Counted from the stretch's first letter, positions 1 through 7,800 are shown. The stretch is DNA of 13,005 bases from JAAYEL01 sp964345835 (GCA_964345835.1 CAYFSL010000022.1:1-13005), one strand, 5' to 3'. The notes: generated by a model from the letters alone, not told the origin. Translations and numbers: made by a program.

Positions 1-372
1 ATTCCTATCATTAACATCTACCTCAATGGCTTGAAATTTCTGACTTTCGTCAGCTCCAGCCTTGTGGTTAAGAACCACATCTGCATAAATTCCAATCCCA
101 TGCTTATGACTACTTTCAATTAAGTCTATTAATTGCCCCTTGTCCCCATACTTGGTCCTAACAGAACCTTTTTGGTCGAATTCACCAAGGTCATAAAGAT
201 CATAAACCCCGTATCCTACATCTGAAGTTCCTGTCCCCTTACATATTGGCGGCAGCCAGATTGCTGAAAAACCCATTTCTTTCAAAAATGGAAGTTCGTT
301 TTTTATCCTCTCAAAATGCTTACCATCATCTGGTAAATACCATTCAAACCCTTGTAATATAACTCCGTTCAT
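1..372 (-). CDS. Cytoplasmic alpha-amylase, GH13 family (partial, 3' end outside window)
   Basis: Only the first 124 codons are present; the reading frame is open to the window edge. The product should hydrolyse alpha-1,4-glucan or maltodextrin. The N-terminus (GVILQGFEWYLPDDGKHF), the segment DVGYGVYDLYDLGEF at residues 51-65 and GSVRTKYGDKGQL at 69-81 are typical of the bacterial alpha-amylases related to Bacillus liquefying amylase and E. coli AmyA. DVVLNH at 98-103 is GH13 conserved region I; its Asn is a calcium ligand in the family and its His lines the active site. The catalytic Asp, Glu and Asp lie further on and are not visible. There is no signal peptide, since the protein starts directly at the first barrel strand, so a cytosolic role on imported oligosaccharides or stored glucan is likely. 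The ATG at 372-370 is preceded by GGAGG (377-381, 4-nt spacing). It is divergent from the aminopeptidase gene. Subfamily and exact substrate are inferred. Confidence 0.9.
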   Translation of the reverse strand, partial: MNGVILQGFEWYLPDDGKHFERIKNELPFLKEMGFSAIWLPPICKGTGTSDVGYGVYDLYDLGEFDQKGSVRTKYGDKGQLIDLIESSHKHGIGIYADVVLNHKAGADESQKFQAIEVDVNDRN

Positions 373-480
373 AATTCCTCCAAAATAAACCCCTGAAATT
401 TAATGTAGCTTTAAGATAAAGAAATCCACTCTATCAATTTACATTATTAGCTTATCTAGTTAAAAAAATATGTCATATAA

Positions 481-510
481 TCACTTAAAAAGAAATAAAA
501 GTCACTTAAA
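481..510. repeat. Exact 9-bp direct repeat in the amylase/aminopeptidase spacer
   Basis: TCACTTAAA occurs at 481-489 and again at 502-510, a 21-bp period (two helical turns). Being on the same DNA face between two divergent genes, the copies could be paired regulator sites. In AT-rich DNA, chance is a real alternative. Confidence 0.35.
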
Positions 511-555
511 TTAGAGGTAAATCGATATTTGCAAAATGTATTTGCTAACACATTA

Positions 556-564
556 TGATATAAT
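556..564 (+). promoter_or_regulatory. Extended -10 promoter for the leucyl aminopeptidase gene
   Basis: TGATATAAT at 556-564 is a perfect extended -10 element (TGn followed by TATAAT). The best -35 candidate is weak: TGTATT at 537-542 with a 16-bp spacer. Extended -10 promoters tolerate a poor -35. Transcription would start near 571, giving a leader of about 45 nt that ends in the strong ribosome binding site GAGGAGG (607-613). Confidence 0.6.
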
Positions 565-617
565 TTATCATAGGTTAGAAAAAATACCTAAAATAAATAG
601 ATAAAAGAGGAGGACTT

Positions 618-2024
618 ATGAAGCTTTTAATAAATGAAGATAAAGGACTAAAAGTTGTAGGCATTTTCCAAGACTTGGACAGGTGCGAAAAAAGGCAAAA
701 ACTATATGACAACGGACTTTTTGAGGGTAAGGCTAAATCGATTTATACAAGCCTTGACCTAGAAGGTTCTGGCAAGGTATGGTATGGTCTTGGCGACTCA
801 GAAGAAATTACCAACGATAAACTTATATCTTATGGTCATGCACTTGCTAAAGAACTAAGGAAGCTTAACCTAAAAGAATTCAAGTTAAAATTACAAAAAC
901 CATTTAATAAGGACGAGGATAAATTACTAAAGTTCCTAGAGGGTTTTTTACAAGAAGAGTATAAGTGGCAAGAATATAAGACTGATGCTGAAGATGACTA
1001 TGAGTTTAGCATTTCCCTGGATGCGGATGAAAATTTCCTAGAAAGATTTAAAGAAATCAAAAATCTTATCGCTGGTGTAAATGTTACAAGAGGCTTGGTA
1101 AACCTACCAGCTAATGACTTATATCCTGAAAGTCTGGCAAAAAAGGTTGAAGACCTATTTAAAGGAACAGATGTTGAGGTTGAAATTCTTGATAAGAAGC
1201 AAATTGAAGCCCTTAATATGAAGGCCTTCCTAGAAGTTGCTAGGGGGTCAGCAAAAGAACCAAGATTTATTATAATGAAGTATATGCCTTTAAAAGATAG
1301 CAAGGACCACCTAACTTTCGTTGGAAAAGGACTTACCTATGATAGTGGTGGATATGCTATCAAGCCAGCAAGTGGTATGGTTACAATGAAGTGTGATATG
1401 GGTGGAGCGGGATCTGTAATCGGCGCCCTTTATGCCCTTGAAAAAAATAAGGTTCAAAAAAATGTTGTCGGTGTAATTGCCGCTTGTGAAAACATGATTT
1501 CTGGAGAAGCCTACAAGAATGGGGATATTATCTCATCTATGAAGGGGTCTACTATAGAAATTGGTAACACTGATGCCGAAGGAAGGGTTACCCTTGCTGA
1601 TTCCCTATACTATGCGGCTACTAAGCTTAACTCAAAGGCTATTATTGACCTTGCTACCCTAACAGGGGCTTGTGTTGTTGCCCTTGGTGAAAAGGTATCT
1701 GGTATGGTGTCTAATGACGATTCTGTAGCCAACCTAATCCTTGAAAGCTCAAAGATAGCTTGTGAAAATATCCATAGGTTTGATGTATTTGACTGCCACA
1801 GAGAACAAATTAAGGGTAAATTCGGCGACCTAAAAAATTCCACTACTGGTGGAGCAGGTTCTATCACTGCAGGTCTATTCCTAGAACACTTCATCGAAAA
1901 TAAACCATGGGCCCACCTAGATATAGCTGGTCCTGCATACTTCAATGATGGTTGGGGCTACTATCCAGCTGGTGCTTCAGGAATTCCTGTTAAGACTATA
2001 TACGAATTTGCTAAGAAATTCTAA
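618..2024 (+). CDS. pepA: Leucyl aminopeptidase, peptidase family M17
   Basis: A cytosolic two-metal aminopeptidase that removes N-terminal residues (Leu and other hydrophobic residues preferred in the family) from peptides; family members are hexamers. At 468 aa it is slightly shorter than E. coli PepA (about 500 aa), the difference falling in the variable N-terminal domain (roughly residues 1-145). The C-terminal catalytic domain (about 150-468) is complete. Family metal ligands and catalytic residues appear with exact family spacing: K237, D242 (YDSGG), K249 (IKP), D260 (CDMGG), D319 and E321, with R323, inside the signature NTDAEGRVTLADSLYYA. The ATG at 618 follows GAGGAGG with 4-nt spacing, which settles the start. 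It is monocistronic: an own promoter lies upstream and a terminator hairpin follows at 2083. With the Xaa-Pro aminopeptidase at the other end of the window it suggests active peptide use. The fold and chemistry are secure; the symbol is by family, and in vivo substrates are unknown. Confidence 0.95.
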   Translation: MKLLINEDKGLKVVGIFQDLDRCEKRQKLYDNGLFEGKAKSIYTSLDLEGSGKVWYGLGDSEEITNDKLISYGHALAKELRKLNLKEFKLKLQKPFNKDEDKLLKFLEGFLQEEYKWQEYKTDAEDDYEFSISLDADENFLERFKEIKNLIAGVNVTRGLVNLPANDLYPESLAKKVEDLFKGTDVEVEILDKKQIEALNMKAFLEVARGSAKEPRFIIMKYMPLKDSKDHLTFVGKGLTYDSGGYAIKPASGMVTMKCDMGGAGSVIGALYALEKNKVQKNVVGVIAACENMISGEAYKNGDIISSMKGSTIEIGNTDAEGRVTLADSLYYAATKLNSKAIIDLATLTGACVVALGEKVSGMVSNDDSVANLILESSKIACENIHRFDVFDCHREQIKGKFGDLKNSTTGGAGSITAGLFLEHFIENKPWAHLDIAGPAYFNDGWGYYPAGASGIPVKTIYEFAKKF

Positions 2025-2050
2025 TCTAAATTAATTAAAATTTTATAGTA

Positions 2051-2080
2051 ATATCTCAATGCACTTGTGTGTTAGGATAT
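2051..2080 (+). other. Stem-loop just upstream of the terminator (3' UTR structure)
   Basis: The arms 2051-2064 and 2067-2080 fold back on each other. The stem has 13 positions, of which one (C2057/A2074) is mismatched and three are G-T wobbles. It is capped by the four bases CTTG (2064-2067), closed by an A-T pair. It ends 2 nt before the terminator stem, so the aminopeptidase mRNA would end in two adjacent hairpins. It has no T tract of its own. A role in protecting the 3' end or as a processing signal is inference. Confidence 0.45.
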
Positions 2081-2082
2081 CT

Positions 2083-2134
2083 AAGGGAAGATTGTCAAAA
2101 TCTAAAGGTTTTGTTAATCCTCCCTTTTTATTTT
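2083..2134 (+). terminator. Intrinsic terminator after the leucyl aminopeptidase gene
   Basis: Arms 2083-2102 and 2107-2126 form a 20-position stem with two mismatches (A/C and T/T) and two wobbles around a 4-nt TAAA loop. The GC-rich base (AAGGGA paired with TCCCTT) is followed immediately by TTTATTTT. This is a classic rho-independent terminator, placed 58 nt after the stop codon and upstream of the murJ promoter. Confidence 0.85.
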
Positions 2135-2194
2135 CTTCTCCAAAAAAGAGTTTTTGCATTTATTTGATTTTGCAAGCCCAAGTCATAGCTTTTA

Positions 2195-2203
2195 TGGTAT
2201 AAT
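2195..2203 (+). promoter_or_regulatory. Extended -10 promoter for murJ
   Basis: TGGTATAAT at 2195-2203 is a perfect extended -10 box. TTGCAA at 2170-2175 resembles a -35 but lies 22 bp away, which is too far to be the partner. The predicted start near 2210 would leave a leader of only about 18 nt containing AAGGAG (2216-2221). Because the promoter is downstream of the 2083-2134 terminator, murJ appears to be expressed independently of the aminopeptidase. Confidence 0.6.
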
Positions 2204-2227
2204 ATTCAGAGTTATAAGGAGATTTTT

Positions 2228-3772
2228 ATGGGTTCTGCAACGATAATTTTGATGGTAATAACCATCTTTTCAAAATTAACAGGCTTATTAAGAGAGGTTT
2301 TTACCTCTGCATACCTGGGAACTAGTGCTTTAGCGGATGTGTATTCTACTGCAGCCAATATTCCCTATACAATTTTCGGTTTTATTTTAGCCGGAGTAGG
2401 CACCAGTTTTATACCTATTTATAATAAGGTCAAGCATGAGAAAGGGGTTAAGGAGGCCGATAGATACACCTCCAACCTAGCGAATATCCTAGTAATAGTG
2501 TCCATTTTGGTTATAGGGTTGATTTATCTTTTAGCGCCATTTATGGTTAAGCTATTTGCGGCGGGATATTCACCTAATAAGGCTAAACTAACGGTCCAAT
2601 TTACCAGGATAATCTCATTAGCCACCCTTACAAGTGTGGTTTCTTCTGTATATATTGCCTACCTGAATTTAAAGGGTAGCTTTACAATACCTGCCTTGAC
2701 AGGTGTATTTATGAATATCTTTCATATTTTCACCTTTGTCATCGCCTATAAATTGAATAACTTTTTTATTATAGCTTATGGTTACGTGGCTGCAGACATC
2801 TTCAAGTATGTCCTATTCCCCCGTACCCTAAGAAAAAATAATTACAAGCATAAGTTTATAATGGACTTGTCTGACCCTAATATCAAGCTCATGATTAAGA
2901 TGTCAATACCGATTATCTTGTCCATTGCATCTGTCGATTTGGGTACAATTGTAGACCAGAGTTTAGCAAGTCTTATAGATAAGGGGTCCCATGGAGCAGT
3001 ATCATCCTTGAGGTATTCTATCCTAATTCTTCAGCTTATATCTGGAGTAATTGTTGTCTCAATAGCTACTGCCATGTATCCAAAAATTTCAGCTTATGCT
3101 GCTGAGAATAAAAATAGGCTATTAAAAAAGACTCTTATGCAAAGCGTAATATTTGGTCAGCTTTTAGTTATTCCTTCAATGGTGGGACTTATGATTTTAT
3201 CTAAGCCAACCGTATCTCTGATACTAGAGAGGGTCAACTTTGATGCCGAATCAACGAACATTACGGCCATGGCCTTGTTTTATTACCTGCCATCCTTGTA
3301 TGGATCTACCATAACTGACCTCATGGTAAGGGGGTTTTTTGCCCAGAGAAATATCATGACCCCTGTTTGGGTTTCAGTAATCCAGCAATCAGTTAATGTG
3401 GTGCTTTCCATAATCCTATCTAAATTTATGGGAATTGCAGGCTTAGCCCTTGCTACATCTATATCTTCTTTTGTAGGTGCAGTAGTTGTCATCTATTTAT
3501 TTAGGAAAAAATATGGAAAAATCAGCCTCAAGGGATTTATAATTAGCAATATAAAGATTGTTGTCGCCAGCTTGATTATGGGTATCTTCACCAAGCTAAC
3601 CTATGATCTTTTTTCAGGACACGGAAGGTTAGTTCCATTCTTCCTTTCAATTTTTGTATCTATGGTGGTCTATGGAATAATCATATTATTCATGAGAATC
3701 CCTGAAGTTAGAAAAACCTTGTCTATGTTGATAAAAAAGAAAAACAGCAAGGGGATAAGAAATAATAAATAA
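2228..3772 (+). CDS. murJ: Lipid II flippase MurJ (MviN family, MOP superfamily)
   Basis: Integral membrane protein that moves lipid II from the inner to the outer face of the cytoplasmic membrane for peptidoglycan synthesis. At 514 aa it has the usual family length, with long hydrophobic segments throughout, consistent with about 14 helices. The N-terminal signature SKLTGLLREVFTSAYLG (15-31), then ALADVY and NIPYTIF, matches MurJ. R22 and D37 correspond to E. coli R24 and D39, and K16 sits at E. coli R18. Two other functionally important E. coli arginines are not matched: R52 aligns with F50, and R270 aligns with about L265, although R262 lies nearby. GAVSSLRYS (256-264) and the conserved AT-MYPKIS stretch (280-288) mark the second half. 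The C-terminus is basic (KKKNSKGIRNNK) and probably cytoplasmic. ATG at 2228 follows AAGGAG with 6-nt spacing. It stands alone between its promoter and the convergent terminator. A distant MOP-family polysaccharide exporter is the less likely alternative. Confidence 0.9.
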   Translation: MGSATIILMVITIFSKLTGLLREVFTSAYLGTSALADVYSTAANIPYTIFGFILAGVGTSFIPIYNKVKHEKGVKEADRYTSNLANILVIVSILVIGLIYLLAPFMVKLFAAGYSPNKAKLTVQFTRIISLATLTSVVSSVYIAYLNLKGSFTIPALTGVFMNIFHIFTFVIAYKLNNFFIIAYGYVAADIFKYVLFPRTLRKNNYKHKFIMDLSDPNIKLMIKMSIPIILSIASVDLGTIVDQSLASLIDKGSHGAVSSLRYSILILQLISGVIVVSIATAMYPKISAYAAENKNRLLKKTLMQSVIFGQLLVIPSMVGLMILSKPTVSLILERVNFDAESTNITAMALFYYLPSLYGSTITDLMVRGFFAQRNIMTPVWVSVIQQSVNVVLSIILSKFMGIAGLALATSISSFVGAVVVIYLFRKKYGKISLKGFIISNIKIVVASLIMGIFTKLTYDLFSGHGRLVPFFLSIFVSMVVYGIIILFMRIPEVRKTLSMLIKKKNSKGIRNNK

Positions 3773-3835
3773 GCTAAGCGACTAACGAATTATAATATTC
3801 ACAGTTAATTTAAAATTTAATATCTTTTAAAAAAC

Positions 3836-3877
3836 AAAACCCTCAAGGTCTGAAATAATAAGCTCTTGAGGGTTTTT
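3836..3877. terminator. Bidirectional terminator between convergent murJ and nifJ
   Basis: AAAACCCTCAAG (3836-3847) pairs perfectly with CTTGAGGGTTTT (3865-3876) around a 17-nt loop. T3873-3877 gives the T tract for murJ on the plus strand, and the A-rich left flank (3826-3839) supplies one on the minus strand. The perfect 12-bp stem 64 nt after the murJ stop makes this the murJ terminator and a backup for nifJ. Confidence 0.85.
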
Positions 3878-3925
3878 ATTTGCCAATAATAAATTGCTTT
3901 GGAATGGGATTTTGATTTAAAATTT

Positions 3926-3967
3926 AAGGGCTTGCCCTGGGTCAATAATGTCCATCAGCAAGCCCTT
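3926..3967 (-). terminator. Intrinsic terminator after nifJ
   Basis: AAGGGCTTGC (3926-3935) is perfectly complementary to GCAAGCCCTT (3958-3967); the 22-nt loop can pair further through TGG (3938-3940) and CCA (3952-3954). Read on the minus strand, the hairpin begins 48 nt after the nifJ stop and is followed by an A/T-rich tail (AAATTTTAAAT). The tail is less T-rich than usual, so termination may be shared with the 3836-3877 hairpin. Confidence 0.7.
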
Positions 3968-4014
3968 TATAAAACTATCTAACTACAGATAGTTAAATCT
4001 ATTCTATTATTCTA

Positions 4015-7000
4015 TTAGTATTTCATCTCAGCCATTCTCTTGTAGCTTTGATACCTATCCTTAGCAGCTTGTTCAGCTTCAGCATATAGTTCCTTAGCTA
4101 TTTCTGGGAATGATCTTTCTAATGATGAATATCTTACTTCTCCTTGAAGGAATTCTTGGAAGGAAGCAGTTGGTTCTTTTGAGTCTAGGATAAATGGATT
4201 TTCTCCATTTTCAGCCCTTCTTGGGTCATACCTATATAGGTGCCAATAACCTGCTTCAACAGCAGCCTTTTCTCTGGCAACTGACTTACCCATACCTGAC
4301 TTCAAACCATGGTTGATACATGGGGCATAGGCAATTACAAGTGAAGGTCCATTATAGCTTTCAGCTTCAACTAGGGTCTTAATCAATTGATTTTGATTTG
4401 CTCCTAGGGCAACTTGAGCTACATATACATATCCATAAGTTGACATCATCAAACCAAGGTCTTTCTTCCTTATCTTCTTACCAGATGCAGCGAATTTTGC
4501 GACAGCTGATAAAGGAGTAGCCTTAGATGATTGTCCACCTGTATTTGAGTAAACTTCAGTATCAAATACTAATACATTTATATCTTCACCAGAAGCCATT
4601 ACGTGGTCTAATCCACCAAAGCCGATATCGTATGACCAACCGTCACCACCAAATATCCAAACTGATTTCTTAACCATATAATCCTTTAGGTCTACAATTT
4701 CTTTTACAAGAGCATCCGCCTTTGAATTACCTGACTTATATCCTTCAGAAGCCTTAAGGATTTCTACAGTTGCTGCCTTAGACTTTCCATAGTCATCTTG
4801 TCCTTCTATCCAAGCCTTAAATAGGTCATTAAGTGGTGACTCTATACCAAGGTCAAGGAATTCTTGCATTAGGTTACCAACTCTTTCCTTTGTCTTCTTT
4901 GTAGCTAGGTGCATACCAAATCCATATTCTGCAGCGTCTTCGAATAATGAGTTACCCCATGATGGGCCTTCTCCGTCAGCGTTACAAGTGTATGGAGTTG
5001 ATGGTGCAGATCCACCCCAGATTGATGAACAACCAGTAGCGTTTGCTATTAACATTCTTTCACCAAATAATTGGGTAATTAGCCTTGCGTAAGGTGTTTC
5101 ACCACAACCAGCACATGCTCCTGAGAATTCAAGCAATGGTTGCTTAAATTGTGATCCTTTAACTGTTGTTGTAGGCATTAAGTCTGACTTGTAGCCAACC
5201 TTTTCGTGAGCATAATACCAGTTATCTTTTTGATTTTCATATTGTTCTGCAAAAGGCTTCATTATTAGAGCCTTGTTCTTAGCAGGACAAACATCGGCAC
5301 AGTTACCACAGCCTGTACAGTCTTGTGTTGATACTTGAATCCTAAATGTATAGTCTTCTAAGCCCTTGCCTACAGCCTTCTTTGATACAAAGCCTTCAGG
5401 AGCGTTAGCCCTGTCTTCTTCATTTAATAAGAAAGGTCTAATTACTGCGTGAGGACATACATAAGCACATTGGTTACATTGGATACAATTATCTATTTGC
5501 CATTCTGGTACATGAAGAGCTATATCTCTCTTTTCGTAAGCGGAAGTACCTGCTTCAAATTCACCATTTTCTATTCCGACAAAAGTAGAAACTGGTAGAG
5601 AGTTACCTTCTTGTTTAACCATTGGAATAACAACTTTGCTTACAAATTCTGGAAGACTTGATTGGTCAACTTCTTCTATTTCTGCATTCTTCCAAGATTC
5701 TGGAACCTTTACTTCAACTAAAGCATTAATACCAGCATCAACTGCAGCATAGTTCATTTCAAGGATCTTGTCCCCCTTCTTGCCGTAAGTGTCGTCTATT
5801 GAGTCTTTTAATAGTTTCTTAGCTAGGTCTAGGTCAAGAACTTTTGCTAGTCTAAAGAAGGCTGATTGGATAACCATATTTGTCCTGTTACCAAGTCCGA
5901 TTTCTTCAGCTATTTTTGAAGCGTTGATAATATAGAATTTGATATCATTATCTGCAATATATCTCTTCATCTTGCCAGGGATATGTTCTTCTAACTCTTC
6001 TTCTGACCAGATTGTATTTAGTAGGAAGGTACCACCCTTCTTCAATCCTTTTACTAGGTCATAGCTATAAACATAGGATTGCTTTGAACATGAGATAAAG
6101 TCAGCTTCATCAAGTAAGTAGGTTGACCTAATTGGGTTTTTACCAAATCTTAAGTGAGAAACTGTTAAACCACCAGACTTCTTTGAGTCATAGTCAAAGT
6201 AACCTTGGGCATACATATCTGTATTATCACCAATTATCTTGATAGCTTGTTTGTTGGCACCAACTGTTCCGTCAGAACCAAAGCCCCAGAATTTACATCT
6301 TGTAGTTCCTTGTTCAACTATCCTAATTTCTTCTTTTATATCTAGTGATGTGTTAGTAACATCATCTTTTATACTAATTGTAAACCTATCCTTAGGTTGG
6401 TCTTCTTTAAGGTTATCAAATACAGACTTAACATCTGTAGGAGTTGTATCTTTAGAACCTAAACCATACCTACCACCAATTACAAGTGGTGCATCTTCCT
6501 TGCCGAAGTAAACATTTTTAATATCTAAGTAAAGTGGTTCACCAGCTGAACCCTTTTCTTTTGTCCTATCTAAAACGGCAATCTTTTTAACAGTTTCTGG
6601 AACTACCTTTAAGAAATGTTCAGCTGAGAATGGTCTAAATAGTCTAACTTTAACTAAACCTACCTTTTCTCCTCTTACATTTAGCCTGTCTACTACTTCT
6701 TCTGTAGTCTCGCATACAGAACCCATAGCAACTATAATCCTGTCTGCATCTGGTGCTCCATAGTAGTTGAATAGAGAATAATCTCTTCCTGTTCTTCTAG
6801 ATACTTCCTTGAAATATCCTTCAGCAATTCCAACCATATCTACATATGCTTGGTTAGAAGCTTCAACTGCTTGGAAATAAATATCAGGACCTTGGGCAGT
6901 ACCCATTGTCTTTGGTCTTGATGGGTTTAAAGAATTGTCTCTGAATGCCTTAACCGCTTCATGGTCAACCATTTCAGCAAGTTCATCATAATCCCAAACT

Positions 7001-7551
7001 TCGATTTTTTGAATTTCGTGTGATGTCCTAAATCCGTCAAAGAAATGAACAAATGGAAGTCTACCCTTAATAGCGGATAGGTGGGCAACTGCAGCCAAGT
7101 CCATAGCTTCTTGAACAGAGTTAGATGCTAGCATACAAAAACCAGTTGCTCTTGCCGCCATAACGTCTTGGTGGTCCCCATATATTGAAAGGGCATGGGA
7201 TGCCAAGGCTCTAGCTGCAACGTGGAATACTCCCGGTAGTCTTTCACCTGCGATCTTATACATGTTAGGAATCATTAGTAATAAACCTTGAGATGCTGTA
7301 TATGTACTAGTTAATGCTCCTGCTACTAAGGAACCGTGAACTGCTCCTGCAGCTCCTGCTTCTGATTGCATCTCTACTACGTCTACTGTTTGTCCAAACA
7401 CATTTTTTCTACCATGTGCAGACCATTCGTCTACATATTCGGCCATATTGGATGATGGGGTAATTGGATAAATTGCTGCTACTTCTGAAAATGCATAAGC
7501 AACATGGGCGGCAGCTGTATTACCATCCATCGTTTTCATTAATCTTGCCAT
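4015..7551 (-). CDS. nifJ: Pyruvate:ferredoxin (flavodoxin) oxidoreductase, single-chain PFOR
   Basis: Oxidatively decarboxylates pyruvate with CoA to acetyl-CoA and CO2, passing electrons to ferredoxin or flavodoxin; a cytosolic, oxygen-sensitive homodimer. All domains of the long fused form are present in 1178 aa. The N-terminal TPP-related domain has YPITPSS (28-34), catalytic E64 and R114. A middle and a gamma-type domain span about 260-660. The 2x[4Fe-4S] domain has C689, C692, C695, C699 and C745, C748, C751, C755. The C-terminal TPP domain has GDGWSYDIG (969-977) and YSNTGGQ (1001-1007). The proximal cluster ligands C813, C816, C841 and C1078 match Desulfovibrio africanus PFOR in position and spacing. 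No key residue is missing. ATG at 7551 follows AAGGAGG (5-nt spacing). It is monocistronic with a near-consensus promoter, as expected for a highly expressed central fermentation enzyme. No ferredoxin gene is adjacent. Whether pyruvate is the only 2-oxoacid used cannot be read from sequence alone. Confidence 0.97.
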   Translation of the reverse strand: MARLMKTMDGNTAAAHVAYAFSEVAAIYPITPSSNMAEYVDEWSAHGRKNVFGQTVDVVEMQSEAGAAGAVHGSLVAGALTSTYTASQGLLLMIPNMYKIAGERLPGVFHVAARALASHALSIYGDHQDVMAARATGFCMLASNSVQEAMDLAAVAHLSAIKGRLPFVHFFDGFRTSHEIQKIEVWDYDELAEMVDHEAVKAFRDNSLNPSRPKTMGTAQGPDIYFQAVEASNQAYVDMVGIAEGYFKEVSRRTGRDYSLFNYYGAPDADRIIVAMGSVCETTEEVVDRLNVRGEKVGLVKVRLFRPFSAEHFLKVVPETVKKIAVLDRTKEKGSAGEPLYLDIKNVYFGKEDAPLVIGGRYGLGSKDTTPTDVKSVFDNLKEDQPKDRFTISIKDDVTNTSLDIKEEIRIVEQGTTRCKFWGFGSDGTVGANKQAIKIIGDNTDMYAQGYFDYDSKKSGGLTVSHLRFGKNPIRSTYLLDEADFISCSKQSYVYSYDLVKGLKKGGTFLLNTIWSEEELEEHIPGKMKRYIADNDIKFYIINASKIAEEIGLGNRTNMVIQSAFFRLAKVLDLDLAKKLLKDSIDDTYGKKGDKILEMNYAAVDAGINALVEVKVPESWKNAEIEEVDQSSLPEFVSKVVIPMVKQEGNSLPVSTFVGIENGEFEAGTSAYEKRDIALHVPEWQIDNCIQCNQCAYVCPHAVIRPFLLNEEDRANAPEGFVSKKAVGKGLEDYTFRIQVSTQDCTGCGNCADVCPAKNKALIMKPFAEQYENQKDNWYYAHEKVGYKSDLMPTTTVKGSQFKQPLLEFSGACAGCGETPYARLITQLFGERMLIANATGCSSIWGGSAPSTPYTCNADGEGPSWGNSLFEDAAEYGFGMHLATKKTKERVGNLMQEFLDLGIESPLNDLFKAWIEGQDDYGKSKAATVEILKASEGYKSGNSKADALVKEIVDLKDYMVKKSVWIFGGDGWSYDIGFGGLDHVMASGEDINVLVFDTEVYSNTGGQSSKATPLSAVAKFAASGKKIRKKDLGLMMSTYGYVYVAQVALGANQNQLIKTLVEAESYNGPSLVIAYAPCINHGLKSGMGKSVAREKAAVEAGYWHLYRYDPRRAENGENPFILDSKEPTASFQEFLQGEVRYSSLERSFPEIAKELYAEAEQAAKDRYQSYKRMAEMKY

Positions 7552-7568
7552 AATTTCCTCCTTTTATT

Positions 7569-7589
7569 GTTAGTTATTAAACTACTAAC
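7569..7589. repeat. Inverted repeat over the nifJ transcription start region
   Basis: GTTAGT (7569-7574) and ACTAAC (7584-7589) are perfect inverted arms separated by 9 bp. The repeat lies just downstream of the nifJ -10 box and upstream of its ribosome binding site, so it would be at about +1 to +21 of the transcript. It could be an operator for a dimeric regulator or a weak leader hairpin. TTGTTA at 7567-7572 resembles a half-site of the redox repressor Rex, but the second half does not fit well. Confidence 0.4.
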
Positions 7590-7596
7590 TAGATAA

Positions 7597-7625
7597 ATTA
7601 TATAATTATAAACTATTATAGTCAA
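7597..7625 (-). promoter_or_regulatory. Near-consensus sigma-A promoter for nifJ
   Basis: On the minus strand TTGACT (7625-7620) is followed after exactly 17 bp by a perfect TATAAT (7602-7597). Only one base differs from the vegetative consensus. Transcription should start near 7590, giving a leader of about 39 nt that ends in AAGGAGG (7563-7557). This fits strong expression of PFOR. Confidence 0.85.
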
Positions 7626-7786
7626 TGAAAAGCTAATAAAATGGGTTTTTTTGAACATTTTTTACAATTTTATCTCTTAATTTTTTCAATAATTTAATTA
7701 TTTAGCTATTAAATGATAATTATATTTGACTATACTATTAAATTTACAGGTTTTTATTATCTAAATTCATTACTTTTCCATGTATT

Positions 7787-7800
7787 GGTTATCAATAACC
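7787..7800. repeat. 14-bp palindrome in the nifJ upstream spacer
   Basis: GGTTAT-CA-ATAACC is a perfect palindrome with a 2-bp centre, about 160 bp upstream of the nifJ -35 box. It has the size of a binding site for a dimeric regulator. The regulator and target are unknown, and the distance from the promoter makes direct control of nifJ uncertain. Confidence 0.35.

Larger units (their letters stand above)
373..617. other. Divergent intergenic spacer, amylase / aminopeptidase
   Basis: This 245-bp AT-rich spacer separates two divergently transcribed genes and must carry both promoters. The promoter toward the aminopeptidase is visible (556-564). On the amylase side I found a good ribosome binding site but no convincing -35/-10 pair. 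The hexamer ATGACA (minus strand, 471-476) and the -10-like AATAAT (minus strand, 443-448) are spaced too far apart, at 22 nt. The spacer also holds an exact 9-bp direct repeat, TCACTTAAA, at 481-489 and 502-510. No convincing catabolite-repression (cre) palindrome was found. Confidence 0.7.

Noticed and set aside
452..462. 11-mer TTATCTAGTTA shared with the minus strand just after the nifJ -10 box (7586-7596)
   Set aside because: In two AT-rich spacers of this length one such match is about what chance would give.
514..531. Possible catabolite-repression (cre) site around ATCGAT near the amylase gene
   Set aside because: Apart from the central CG, most conserved cre positions mismatch; it is probably only AT-rich near-palindromic DNA.
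998..1303. Open frame on the minus strand inside the leucyl aminopeptidase gene (101 codons)
   Set aside because: Lies fully antisense to a well-supported gene, has no ribosome binding site I can see and resembles no family.
1610..1945. Open frame on the minus strand inside the aminopeptidase gene (111 codons)
   Set aside because: Antisense shadow of the conserved catalytic domain; composition is that of a mirrored coding region.
3283..3492. Minus-strand open frame inside murJ
   Set aside because: Short, antisense, no similarity or initiation signal.
6239..6511. Open frame on the plus strand inside nifJ (90 codons)
   Set aside because: Antisense to a full-length PFOR with all domains intact; no initiation signal.
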